From an uncultured Pelagibacteraceae bacterium (GTDB lineage: Bacteria; Pseudomonadota; Alphaproteobacteria; Pelagibacterales; Pelagibacteraceae), in assembly GCA_902573235.1 (NCBI GenBank), contig CACGIZ010000005.1, positions 1-62,270 of the forward strand: 62,270 bases of DNA. The letters run 5' to 3'. The notes under the pieces were generated by a model. That model saw only the letters and a list, made by a program, of their open reading frames with translations, ran no database searches and was not told the DNA's origin. Numbering within the stretch: position 1 is the stretch's first letter; each line of letters begins with the position of its first letter. This document shows positions 33,936 to 41,633 of this stretch, in pieces. The position numbers and the translations under genes are program-made.

Positions 33936-35302
33936 GAAAAAATTTAAATGTAATTGCTGCATATAGTATAATGATGGGATTAATTATACTTGTGGGTATA
34001 TTCCAGTCTTGGAATGTTGCTCTATCAATATTTAATCTATGTCTTATTTCAGCAGTGATGACAATGGGTGCCAATATTCAATGGGGTTATGCTGGTCTAA
34101 TTAACTTTGGTATAATGGGTTTTACAGCTTTAGGTGGATTAGCAGCAGTACTAATTTCAGTAGATCCAGTTCAAGAGGCTTGGAGCGCAGGAGGATATAA
34201 TATTTTATTTAGTCTTTTTCTTATAATAGCAATGGTATTGGCTGTTAGATATATATTGAAAAATTATAAGAAATCAAAAAACAGAACTTACATTGTAGCT
34301 GCTATTATAATTTTAGGAATTATCATCATAAGATTTATTTCAGAGCCTGGAATTGAGGCTATTGAAGATGTAGAGCCAGCAAAGACAGGCTTTCTTGGTG
34401 GATTAGGTCTTCCAATTATTTTTTCTTGGGTTGTTGGTGCTTTTTTTGCAGGTGGATTAGCTTTTGTTATAGGAAAAGTGGCCTTAGGATTAAGAGCTGA
34501 TTACCTAGCTATAGCAACTTTACTGATATCAGAAATTGTAATTGCAATTATAAAACATGAGGATTGGTTAACAAGAGGTGTTAAGAATGTAATTGGATTA
34601 AAAAGACCTGCACCCTATGAGGTAAATTTACAACAAACAGATTGGTTTATAAATCTTGTTGAAAAATATAACTCAAATAAATTAAATTTATTTACTGATT
34701 TAACTGAAAGACAAGCAGCTTTAAATCAGCTTGTGATCGAAGGATCATCAGTTTTTGTAAAACTTTGTTACTCTGGATTATTTTTAGTCGTAGTAATTAT
34801 TTTATTAATCTTAACTCAAAAAGCTCTTTATTCTCCTTGGGGAAGAATGATGAGAGCAATTAGAGATAATGAGGAAGCAGCTAATGCGATGGGTAAAAAT
34901 GTAGTTAAACAACACTTATTAATTTTTGTTTTAGGCTCTGCCATTGTTGGTATTGCAGGTGCAATGTTAGTTACACAAGATGGATTGTTTACTCCAGGAA
35001 GTTATAGGCCCTTGAGATATACTTTTTTAATTTGGGTAATGGTTATTGTCGGTGGAAGTGGAAATAACTTTGGTGCAATTCTTGGAGGTTTTGTTGTTTG
35101 GTTTTTGTGGATTGAGGCGGCACCAATTGGTCTTTACTTGGTCAATTTAACTACTGCTGGACTAGATGATACACACTTTTTAAAAGTACATTTAATTGAA
35201 AGTGTTCCATATTTTAGATTTTTGTTGATGGGAGTAGGTCTTTTGATAATAATGAGATATAGACCAAAAGGTATACTTCCCGAAAAAATAGAAATAAAAT
35301 AA
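33932..35302 (+). CDS. livM: LIV-type ABC transporter permease LivM (system 2)
   Basis: The 456-residue permease starts with GTG, preceded by GGAAAGG. It is longer than the usual LivM (about 330-400) because of extended loops, notably about 95-155 and 220-270. Landmarks are ANIQWGYAGLINFGIMGFTALGG, ADYLAIATLLISEIV, and the coupling motif WGRMMRAIRDNEEAANAMGKN. It overlaps livH by four bases and ends this strand's transporter block; the binding protein is on the opposite strand. Confidence 0.92.
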   Translation: MRKNLNVIAAYSIMMGLIILVGIFQSWNVALSIFNLCLISAVMTMGANIQWGYAGLINFGIMGFTALGGLAAVLISVDPVQEAWSAGGYNILFSLFLIIAMVLAVRYILKNYKKSKNRTYIVAAIIILGIIIIRFISEPGIEAIEDVEPAKTGFLGGLGLPIIFSWVVGAFFAGGLAFVIGKVALGLRADYLAIATLLISEIVIAIIKHEDWLTRGVKNVIGLKRPAPYEVNLQQTDWFINLVEKYNSNKLNLFTDLTERQAALNQLVIEGSSVFVKLCYSGLFLVVVIILLILTQKALYSPWGRMMRAIRDNEEAANAMGKNVVKQHLLIFVLGSAIVGIAGAMLVTQDGLFTPGSYRPLRYTFLIWVMVIVGGSGNNFGAILGGFVVWFLWIEAAPIGLYLVNLTTAGLDDTHFLKVHLIESVPYFRFLLMGVGLLIIMRYRPKGILPEKIEIK

Positions 35303-35306
35303 TCTT

Positions 35307-35378
35307 ATGAAATATATAATTTTGGGTGCTGCATTTGCTTGGGCTCTGTATATGGCTGATAAATATTTATTTTTTTAA
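35307..35378 (+). CDS. Possible 23-residue membrane microprotein
   Basis: An ORF of 23 codons (MKYIILGAAFAWALYMADKY...) starts four bases after the livM stop and ends at 35378. Nearly all of it is one hydrophobic helix with a positively charged start and an Asp/Lys near the end, as in small single-pass membrane proteins. Its position right after the permease gene suggests a small transporter subunit or a short unrelated ORF. It is too short to be sure. Confidence 0.45.
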   Translation: MKYIILGAAFAWALYMADKYLFF

Positions 35379-35405
35379 TGCTCAGATGTTTTATAAAAAG
35401 AAGTC

Positions 35406-35906
35406 ATGAGTATAGCTGACAAATTAATTAAAAAAATTAAAATTGAAAATAAAAAAGAGCTAGATAAACTTAAAGTTTCTAAAGAAAAAGAAAAATTAGA
35501 TAATTTGATAACTAATGCTGAGAAAAAAATCTTTAAAAAATTTTTTTTAAAAGATTTTACAAAAATAGGTAATTATCTAATTAAAGGTGATAATTTAAAT
35601 AGGTATAAACTAGTAATAGATTTTACAAGAGATTGTTATGAAATTGATGATGAACATTATAATAATCACCGTATTGGAGCAAGTGTAATATATAAGCATA
35701 GAGATAAGCTAAATAAAAATTCGGATATAAAAAGATTAAAAGAAAATTTGAAAGAAAAAAAGAATTTTGAAATTATTATAAGAAACAATGCTGATTGGAA
35801 ACATCTTCACGCTCAATCATTTGCTATAAATGAGACAGAAAAAGCTTTAAAGAAAATTATTTTTTATTTTGAAAATGGTTTATATTCGTGGGGAAACAAG
35901 GATTAG
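35406..35906 (+). CDS. Hypothetical protein, Lys/Asn-rich
   Basis: The 166-residue protein is highly charged: a helical coiled-coil start (about 1-45), then a compact part with RYKLVIDFTRDCYEIDDEHYNN and FEIIIRNNADWKHLHAQSFAIN. There is no signal peptide or membrane helix. I do not recognise the family. It lies 28 bases after the microprotein ORF and is followed by a hairpin that serves mainly the opposite strand. Confidence 0.7.
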   Translation: MSIADKLIKKIKIENKKELDKLKVSKEKEKLDNLITNAEKKIFKKFFLKDFTKIGNYLIKGDNLNRYKLVIDFTRDCYEIDDEHYNNHRIGASVIYKHRDKLNKNSDIKRLKENLKEKKNFEIIIRNNADWKHLHAQSFAINETEKALKKIIFYFENGLYSWGNKD

Positions 35907-35920
35907 AATTTATTTTTAAA

Positions 35921-35953
35921 AAAAACCCCCAACAAGTTAATGCTGGGGGTTTA
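35921..35953 (-). terminator. Intrinsic terminator of the minus-strand livK (system 2)
   Basis: AAACCCCCA (35923-35931) pairs with TGGGGGTTT (35944-35952) around 12 bases. Read on the minus strand it is followed by a run of T, as expected for the end of the 35968-37149 gene. On the plus strand the downstream T tract is poor, so ending of the 35406-35906 transcript is possible but weaker. Confidence 0.88.
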
Positions 35954-35967
35954 AATTTTAAGATTAA

Positions 35968-37149
35968 TTATCTTTGTTTTTTAGTTTTAAATTTTCCGCC
36001 TTTAACTTCTTGTTCTAAGAAAGAACCTTCAGCTTCACCAACGCTAGTAAAAGTAACTCCAGTTGCACCTTCGTAGTCAACTTTCTTACCTTTAGCTAGT
36101 AAATCTAAACCTTTTTTGAGTTCACCTGGGTAAATTTTTGTTCCAGGACCGTTAGCAACATCCATTACATTTTTTGCAATTGATGCTCTGTCAGCTGAGT
36201 TACCTGCTTGCATTGCTAATACGATTAAAGCTGCAGCATCGTAAGACTCACCTGTGTATGGACCTGAACTATCGATACCAGCAGCTTTTGCTACACCAGC
36301 AAAAACACCAGCTCCTTTTCCAGTTGAACCAGGCATTGAACCAAAAGATTTTCTTAAATCTTTACCAAATGCATCGACTAATGATTGACCTATCATACCA
36401 TCAGATAAGATAAATCTATCAAATGCTCCAGAATCTAATGAAGCTTGGATAATTCCTTTACCACCTTGGTCAAGATAACCAATTACTGCAACTGCGTCAC
36501 CACCCGCTGAAGCAAGAGTTGCTACCTCAGATGAGTAGTCTGCTTTTCCATCTTCGTGAGCATTAACAGTAGTTACTTTGATACCATGAGCTTCAACAGC
36601 TGCCTTATAAACATCTGCTAAACCTTTTCCATAGTCGTTATTTGTATAAGTAATAGCTACACTTTTAACTTTTCTGTCTTTAGTAATATCAGCTAAGATC
36701 TGACCACCTCTAGCATCAGATGGTGCAGTTCTAAAAAAATATCCTTTATCATCAAGTGTCGTTAAACCTGGTGATGTAGCTGACGGTGAAATCATCACTA
36801 CACCATTAGGCACAGCAACGTTTGAAGCAATTGCTCCAGTCACACCTGAGCAATCAGCACCCATAATGGCTGCTACACCTTGTGAAATAACACCTTCGGC
36901 TGCCGCTGTTGCTGCCGCTGAGTCCACACAAGTTGAGTCTGCTCTAACTACAGAAATAGTTTCTCCACCTAATAGAGATCCAGAGTCCGAAGCTTCTTTA
37001 AAAGCAAGTTCAGCTGAAGCTGCCATAGCAGGTGTAAGAGATTCAATAGGACCAGTAAATCCTAAAATAATCCCCATTTTAACTTCTGCAAAAACATTTG
37101 TTGTAAAAGTAGAAACAAATATAAATGCAGCAATAAATAGTTTTTTCAT
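35968..37149 (-). CDS. livK: LIV-type ABC transporter substrate-binding protein (system 2)
   Basis: The 393-residue periplasmic protein has a signal peptide (cut near NVFAE, about residue 22) and the type I binding fold: MGIILGFTGPIESL, ...SVVRADSTCVDSAAATAAAEGVI..., VISPSATSP-like motif VMISPSATSPGL, and AITYTNNDYGKGLADVYKAAVE. It is convergent with the permease operon and separated from it by the 35406-35906 gene, but no other binding protein lies nearby, so it probably feeds system 2. AGAGGAAAT lies just upstream of its ATG. Ligand unknown. Confidence 0.92.
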   Translation of the reverse strand: MKKLFIAAFIFVSTFTTNVFAEVKMGIILGFTGPIESLTPAMAASAELAFKEASDSGSLLGGETISVVRADSTCVDSAAATAAAEGVISQGVAAIMGADCSGVTGAIASNVAVPNGVVMISPSATSPGLTTLDDKGYFFRTAPSDARGGQILADITKDRKVKSVAITYTNNDYGKGLADVYKAAVEAHGIKVTTVNAHEDGKADYSSEVATLASAGGDAVAVIGYLDQGGKGIIQASLDSGAFDRFILSDGMIGQSLVDAFGKDLRKSFGSMPGSTGKGAGVFAGVAKAAGIDSSGPYTGESYDAAALIVLAMQAGNSADRASIAKNVMDVANGPGTKIYPGELKKGLDLLAKGKKVDYEGATGVTFTSVGEAEGSFLEQEVKGGKFKTKKQR

Positions 37150-37278
37150 TATTTCCTCTATTTGTTAACAATTTATAAAAAGTAAATTAAATCTCATTTC
37201 AATAGATTTTCAACAAGCAAATTATCTTATTTTATAATATGTTTAATTAATTTAGAGTATCTACATATTGGTTTTAGT
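37150..37278. promoter_or_regulatory. Divergent promoter region between livK (system 2) and the EutA-like gene
   Basis: This 129-base A/T-rich gap must hold both start points. For the plus strand TATAAT lies at 37233-37238 with a poor -35 (TTCAAC, 37209-37214). For the minus strand, TATAAA can be read at 37177-37172. Neither -35 is convincing; no inverted repeat stands out. Confidence 0.4.
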
Positions 37279-38025
37279 ATGAAATTAAACAAAATCGAGC
37301 CTCAATTTATAAAAAATTCCAATCCTAGAATTGGATTAATTGCTTTGGCAACTGATTTTATGATTGAGAAAGATTTTATTAATGTGATTAAAGATAAAGA
37401 AATTGATTTTTTTGTTAATAGAATAGAGTGCTACAATCCTCTTACCAAAGAAAATTTAATAAAGATGTCGGAAAAAGTAACCGAAGTGACAAATAATATT
37501 TTACCTAATGAAGATATTGATTGTATAGTTTATGGATGTACATCTGGCACAATCGCAGCTGGGTTTGAGTCAATTGAGAAAAAAGTAAAAGCAGCAAAAC
37601 CAAATGCAAAATTGACAACACCAAGTTCTGCTACTCTCAAAGCGTTAAAAAGATTAAGTATAAAAAAGATAGCGATATTTACTCCATACAGTAAAATATT
37701 GAATGATGATGTTGTAAATTTTTTCACTTCAAATGGATTTGAAGTTACATCAAACTCTTATTTAGATATCAAAGCAGATTATGATATTGGTAAAGTCGAA
37801 CAAGAATTTTTATATAATTCATTGTCGCAAATCGAGTTGAATGAGGCGGATGCTTTATTTGTTTCTTGTACCGCATTACCAGTTTTAAATATTATTGATA
37901 GATTAGAAAAAAAATTAAACATACCGGTTTTGTCAAGTAATCAAGCTCTAATTTGGGACTCTTTAGAAAGTATTGGAAAAAATAAAGCTGTAATAGGTTT
38001 TGGAAAGTTATTTAACAAAAATTAG
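37279..38025 (+). CDS. Asp/Glu racemase-superfamily protein (EutA/maleate isomerase-like)
   Basis: The 248-residue protein has two lobes, each with a catalytic-type cysteine: YGCTSGTIAAG (about 86-96) and SCTALP (about 196-201). The layout matches maleate isomerase, arylmalonate decarboxylase and EutA of ectoine utilisation. The next gene, three bases later, encodes an M24 hydrolase like ectoine hydrolase DoeA/EutD, so EutA is the most attractive name; but the substrate cannot be proved from sequence. Other members of the superfamily remain possible. Confidence 0.75.
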   Translation: MKLNKIEPQFIKNSNPRIGLIALATDFMIEKDFINVIKDKEIDFFVNRIECYNPLTKENLIKMSEKVTEVTNNILPNEDIDCIVYGCTSGTIAAGFESIEKKVKAAKPNAKLTTPSSATLKALKRLSIKKIAIFTPYSKILNDDVVNFFTSNGFEVTSNSYLDIKADYDIGKVEQEFLYNSLSQIELNEADALFVSCTALPVLNIIDRLEKKLNIPVLSSNQALIWDSLESIGKNKAVIGFGKLFNKN

Positions 38026-38027
38026 AA

Positions 38028-39197
38028 ATGTCTTTCTCTAAAGAAGAATACAAACAGAGACTTAAAAGGGTTCAAAAAATGATGCAAGATAAAGGCATCG
38101 AACTTTTAATTTCACATGACACAAATAATATGAATTACTTAACAGGTTATGATGCATGGTCTTTTTATTATGCTCAATGTGTAATAATTCATGTGAATGC
38201 AGAAGAGCCTTTGTGTTTTATAAGAGACCAAGATGCTGGTGGAGCTTATATCAAAACTTATTTAAAAAAAGAAAATGTTATTGTTTACGATGAACATTAT
38301 ATTCACACATGGCCTAAGCATCCATATGATTATTTAGTAAATATTATTAAGGAAAAAAAATGGGAAAAACTTTCAATAGGTTTGGAAATGGATGCGCATT
38401 ATTTTACAGCTTTTTGTTACGAAAAAATAAAACAAGGCCTACCAAATGCAAAAATAAAAGATTCAGAACGATTAGTAAACTGGGCGAGATTGATAAAATC
38501 AAATTCAGAAATTGAGTATATGAAATCTGCTGCAAAAATTTCTGAAATTGGAATGAAAACTGCATTTGAAGTTATTAAGCCAGGAGTAAGACAATGTGAT
38601 GCTGTAGGTGAAATTCAAAAGGCATTGTTTTATGGAACTCCTGAATTTGGTGGAGAATATTCAAGTATTGCCACTTTATTGCCAACAGGAAAAGGAACTT
38701 CAGCATCACATTTAACAGCAACCCAAGATCAGTTTATTGAAGGAGAGGCAACAATAATTGAGTTATCAGGTGTTTATAAAAGATATCATGCGCCAATGGC
38801 TAGAACTGTATTGTTAGGAAAGCCTGATCAATTAAAGATTGATACGATGAAAAAAACAATAGAGGCTCTTCAAGCCGGTATAGATGCAACGAAACCAGGC
38901 AATACAGTAAATGATGTTGCACAAGCATTCTGGAAAATATTAGATAAATATGGAATAGAAAAGAAATCTAGAACAGGTTATTCAATTGGAATAGGTTATC
39001 CACCAGATTGGGGAGAACATACACTCAATATTTACAAAGGTGATATGACACCATTAAAACCAAATATTTGTTTTCATATGATCGCAGTAATGCAGTTTGG
39101 AGAATGGGGTGTAGAAGCATCTGAGGCAATAAGAGTTACAGATAAAGGAGCTGAATTATTTTGTAATTTGTCCAAAGAACTTCACGTTAAAAGCTAA
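38028..39197 (+). CDS. M24-family hydrolase, ectoine hydrolase (DoeA)-like
   Basis: The 389-residue 'pita-bread' protein has a creatinase-type N domain (MNYLTGYDAWSFYYAQCV, about 31-48) and a C-terminal M24 domain (about 165-389). Where metalloaminopeptidases have the metal-binding aspartates, this has IELSGVYKRYHAPMARTVL, lacking them, as in metal-free creatinase and DoeA. DoeA opens the ectoine ring; length (about 390-400) fits. The partner genes eutB, eutC and doeB are not adjacent. Creatinase-like or Xaa-Pro dipeptidase alternatives are less likely but open. Confidence 0.72.
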   Translation: MSFSKEEYKQRLKRVQKMMQDKGIELLISHDTNNMNYLTGYDAWSFYYAQCVIIHVNAEEPLCFIRDQDAGGAYIKTYLKKENVIVYDEHYIHTWPKHPYDYLVNIIKEKKWEKLSIGLEMDAHYFTAFCYEKIKQGLPNAKIKDSERLVNWARLIKSNSEIEYMKSAAKISEIGMKTAFEVIKPGVRQCDAVGEIQKALFYGTPEFGGEYSSIATLLPTGKGTSASHLTATQDQFIEGEATIIELSGVYKRYHAPMARTVLLGKPDQLKIDTMKKTIEALQAGIDATKPGNTVNDVAQAFWKILDKYGIEKKSRTGYSIGIGYPPDWGEHTLNIYKGDMTPLKPNICFHMIAVMQFGEWGVEASEAIRVTDKGAELFCNLSKELHVKS

Positions 39198-39249
39198 TTA
39201 TTAATGGTTGATATTTATTCAGACAAATGTTTTAAATTCACTTTAATTT

Positions 39250-40335
39250 ATGTCAGTAAATAAAGAATTCGTTAAATTTGATAAAGTTGATAAAAGTTAT
39301 GACGGTAAAGTTTTAGTCGTCAAAGATCTTCAACTAGACATAGCAGAAGGAGAATTCATAACAATGTTGGGACCTTCTGGTTCTGGTAAAACAACTTGTT
39401 TAATGATGTTAGCTGGATTTGAAACACCTACTAATGGTGAAATATATTTAGATGGAAATGCTATTTCAAGTATACCCCCACATAAAAGAGGGATTGGAAT
39501 GGTTTTCCAAAACTACGCTTTGTTTCCACACATGACAGTTTATGAAAACTTGGCATTTCCATTGAGAGTAAGAAAAATTCCAAAGGACGAAGCTGATAAA
39601 AAAATTGATAAAGCACTATCTATGGTTTCTCTTCAAGGTTTTGCATCAAGAATGCCAGGTCAATTATCAGGTGGTCAGCAACAACGGGTAGCAGTCGCAA
39701 GATCATTAGTATTTGATCCTCAATTAGTTTTGATGGATGAGCCACTAGGTGCTTTAGATAAAAATTTAAGAGAAAGTATGCAATATGAAATAAAACATAT
39801 TCATGAAAGTATTGGAGTAACAGTTGTTTATGTAACTCATGATCAAAGTGAGGCTTTAACAATGTCAAATCGTATTGCAGTATTTAATGATGGAAAAGTT
39901 CAACAACTTTCAAGTCCTGACGAATTATATGAGAAACCAGTCAATTCCTTTGTAGCTGAATTTATTGGTGAGAATAATACTTTTACAGGTGAAGTTTCAG
40001 AAATATCTGATCAAAAATGTAAAGTAAAACTTTCAAATGCTGAAATAATGGCAAATCCAATATCTGTAAAATCAAAAGGTGAAAAAACTAAAGTATCTTT
40101 GAGGCCTGAAAGAGCCTTAATAAATCCAAAAGATAAAATGGATAATATTCACAATGGTAAGATTGAAGAAGTCATTTATCATGGAGATCATACAAGAGTA
40201 AGGATTAATCTCTTAGGTAATCCAGAATTTATTTTAAAAGTTCCAAATAGCTCAGCTAATCTTGATATCAAATTAGGAAATGAAATTAAAATTGGATGGA
40301 ATAGTGAAGATGCTCGAGCTTTGGACCCAAAATAA
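39250..40335 (+). CDS. potA: Spermidine/putrescine-type ABC transporter ATPase PotA
   Basis: The 361-residue ATPase has Walker A GPSGSGKTTCL (about 41-51), Q-loop GMVFQNYALFPHMTV, signature LSGGQQQRVAVARSL and Walker B LVLMDEPLGALD, with a C-terminal TOBE domain (about 240-361, KVSLRPERALI). This layout is that of PotA and related ATPases for polyamines or similar cations. It is followed after 100 bases by the binding-protein gene with its own promoter-like elements. Confidence 0.9.
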   Translation: MSVNKEFVKFDKVDKSYDGKVLVVKDLQLDIAEGEFITMLGPSGSGKTTCLMMLAGFETPTNGEIYLDGNAISSIPPHKRGIGMVFQNYALFPHMTVYENLAFPLRVRKIPKDEADKKIDKALSMVSLQGFASRMPGQLSGGQQQRVAVARSLVFDPQLVLMDEPLGALDKNLRESMQYEIKHIHESIGVTVVYVTHDQSEALTMSNRIAVFNDGKVQQLSSPDELYEKPVNSFVAEFIGENNTFTGEVSEISDQKCKVKLSNAEIMANPISVKSKGEKTKVSLRPERALINPKDKMDNIHNGKIEEVIYHGDHTRVRINLLGNPEFILKVPNSSANLDIKLGNEIKIGWNSEDARALDPK

Positions 40336-40374
40336 ACATCTTAGAATTATTATAGAATAAGTAAAAAAGGGCTG

Positions 40375-40403
40375 TTGACTCTCACTCCTGAAGTTGTTTT
40401 AAT
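40375..40403 (+). promoter_or_regulatory. Candidate promoter of potD
   Basis: TTGACT (40375-40380) and TTTAAT (40398-40403) are 17 bases apart, in the gap between potA and the binding-protein gene. A weak -10 but the best -35 in the gap. It would give the binding protein its own transcript. Confidence 0.4.
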
Positions 40404-40417
40404 TTGGTTTATAAAAA

Positions 40418-40431
40418 CGTTTAAACGGAGG
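40418..40431 (+). promoter_or_regulatory. Palindrome CGTTTAAACG overlapping the potD ribosome site
   Basis: CGTTTAAACG (40418-40427) is a perfect 10-base palindrome, and the ribosome site GGAGG (40427-40431) begins at its last base, four bases before the ATG at 40436. An operator or an RNA hairpin could block translation start; no regulator is known. GGAGG is one of the strongest ribosome sites in the window. Confidence 0.5.
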
Positions 40432-40435
40432 AAAA

Positions 40436-41563
40436 ATGAAAAAACTAAGTAAAATATTACTAGCTATTTCTTTTGTACTTTCACTAACTACTTCAGCATT
40501 CGCAACAACAGTAACTGCGGTATCATGGGGTGGGGCTTATACTGAGTCTCAAAAGTTAGGTTATGGTGATCCTACTGCTAAAAAACTAGGCATTAACATT
40601 GCTTGGGTTGACTATTCAGGTGGTTTATCAGAAATCAAAGCACAAAAAGAAGCCGGTAAAATCACGTGGGATATTATCGACGTGTTTGCAATGGATACTA
40701 TCACTGGATGTGACGAAGGATTATTTGTTGAATTTGATTTTGACAAAGACTTTCCACCAGCTCCAGATGGAACTCCAGCAAGTAAAGATTTCTTTACTGC
40801 AATGCCAAGTAAGTGTGCTGTAGGAAATATTTTATATTCTTGGAACTATGCTTATAACACTAATAATGTTAAAGGTACTCCAAAGACTATCAAAGATTTC
40901 TTTAACACAAAGAAATTTCCTGGAAAAAGAGCTATCTACAAAAGCGCTCTAACTAATTTAGAGATTGCTTTAGCTGCAGATGGTATCAAACCAGGTAAAG
41001 GCGGAGCAAAAATCTACAAAGCTTTAGAAACAGAAAAAGGTGTTGAAAGAGCAATGAACAAGATCAAAAAACTTTGCACAGATCCACAAGGTGGATGTGT
41101 ATTTTGGTCAGCAGGTGCTCAACCACCAGAACTGTTAGTATCAGGTGAAGTAGTAATGGCTACTGGTTGGAATGGTAGATTCTTCAATGCTGAAATTGGA
41201 GAAGGTGCACCAATCAAACAAGTTTGGGATGGTCAAGGTCTTGACTACGAATATTTCGTACAAGTTAAAGGCGGACCAAACGATGCTAATGGTATGGCTA
41301 AAAAAGCTTTAGCTATGATGACTAGTGCAGAGATGTTAGCAGGAAGTGCTAAATATATTGCATATGCTCCTTGGAGAAAATCTTCAATTAGTATTATGGA
41401 AAAAGGTGAGCCTTGGTATAAAGATGGTAAGACTAACATGGTACCACAAATGCCAACTGCACCAGCTAACACTAAAAACTACTTCCTAGTAGATCCAATT
41501 TTCTGGGCTGACAATGGTACAGAGCTTGGAGAAAAATGGGAAGCTATGAAAGCTGGTCTATAA
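40436..41563 (+). CDS. potD: Polyamine-type ABC transporter substrate-binding protein PotD
   Basis: The 375-residue periplasmic protein has a signal peptide (cut near SAFAT, about residue 23) and the type II fold of PotD/PotF: VTAVSWGGAYTESQKLGY near the start, WDIIDVFAMDT, and SCKCAVGNILYSWNYAYNT-like segment (with MPSKCAVG). Cysteine pair CDEG/CAVG may form a disulfide. Substrate likely a polyamine or small cation; not certain. A strong terminator-like hairpin follows. Confidence 0.88.
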   Translation: MKKLSKILLAISFVLSLTTSAFATTVTAVSWGGAYTESQKLGYGDPTAKKLGINIAWVDYSGGLSEIKAQKEAGKITWDIIDVFAMDTITGCDEGLFVEFDFDKDFPPAPDGTPASKDFFTAMPSKCAVGNILYSWNYAYNTNNVKGTPKTIKDFFNTKKFPGKRAIYKSALTNLEIALAADGIKPGKGGAKIYKALETEKGVERAMNKIKKLCTDPQGGCVFWSAGAQPPELLVSGEVVMATGWNGRFFNAEIGEGAPIKQVWDGQGLDYEYFVQVKGGPNDANGMAKKALAMMTSAEMLAGSAKYIAYAPWRKSSISIMEKGEPWYKDGKTNMVPQMPTAPANTKNYFLVDPIFWADNGTELGEKWEAMKAGL

Positions 41564-41600
41564 TTTAAGTTTTATTAAACTTAATTATATATTATAATTT

Positions 41601-41629
41601 AAGGGCGGTTATTTATAACCGCCCTTTTT
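41601..41629 (+). terminator. Intrinsic terminator after potD
   Basis: AAGGGCGGTTAT (41601-41612) and ATAACCGCCCTT (41615-41626) are perfectly complementary, followed by a T run to 41629. In practice the innermost pairs form the loop. It is one of the few GC-rich hairpins in the window, and lies four bases before the potB ATG, so read-through is needed for the permease genes. Confidence 0.94.
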
Positions 41630-41633
41630 ATTT

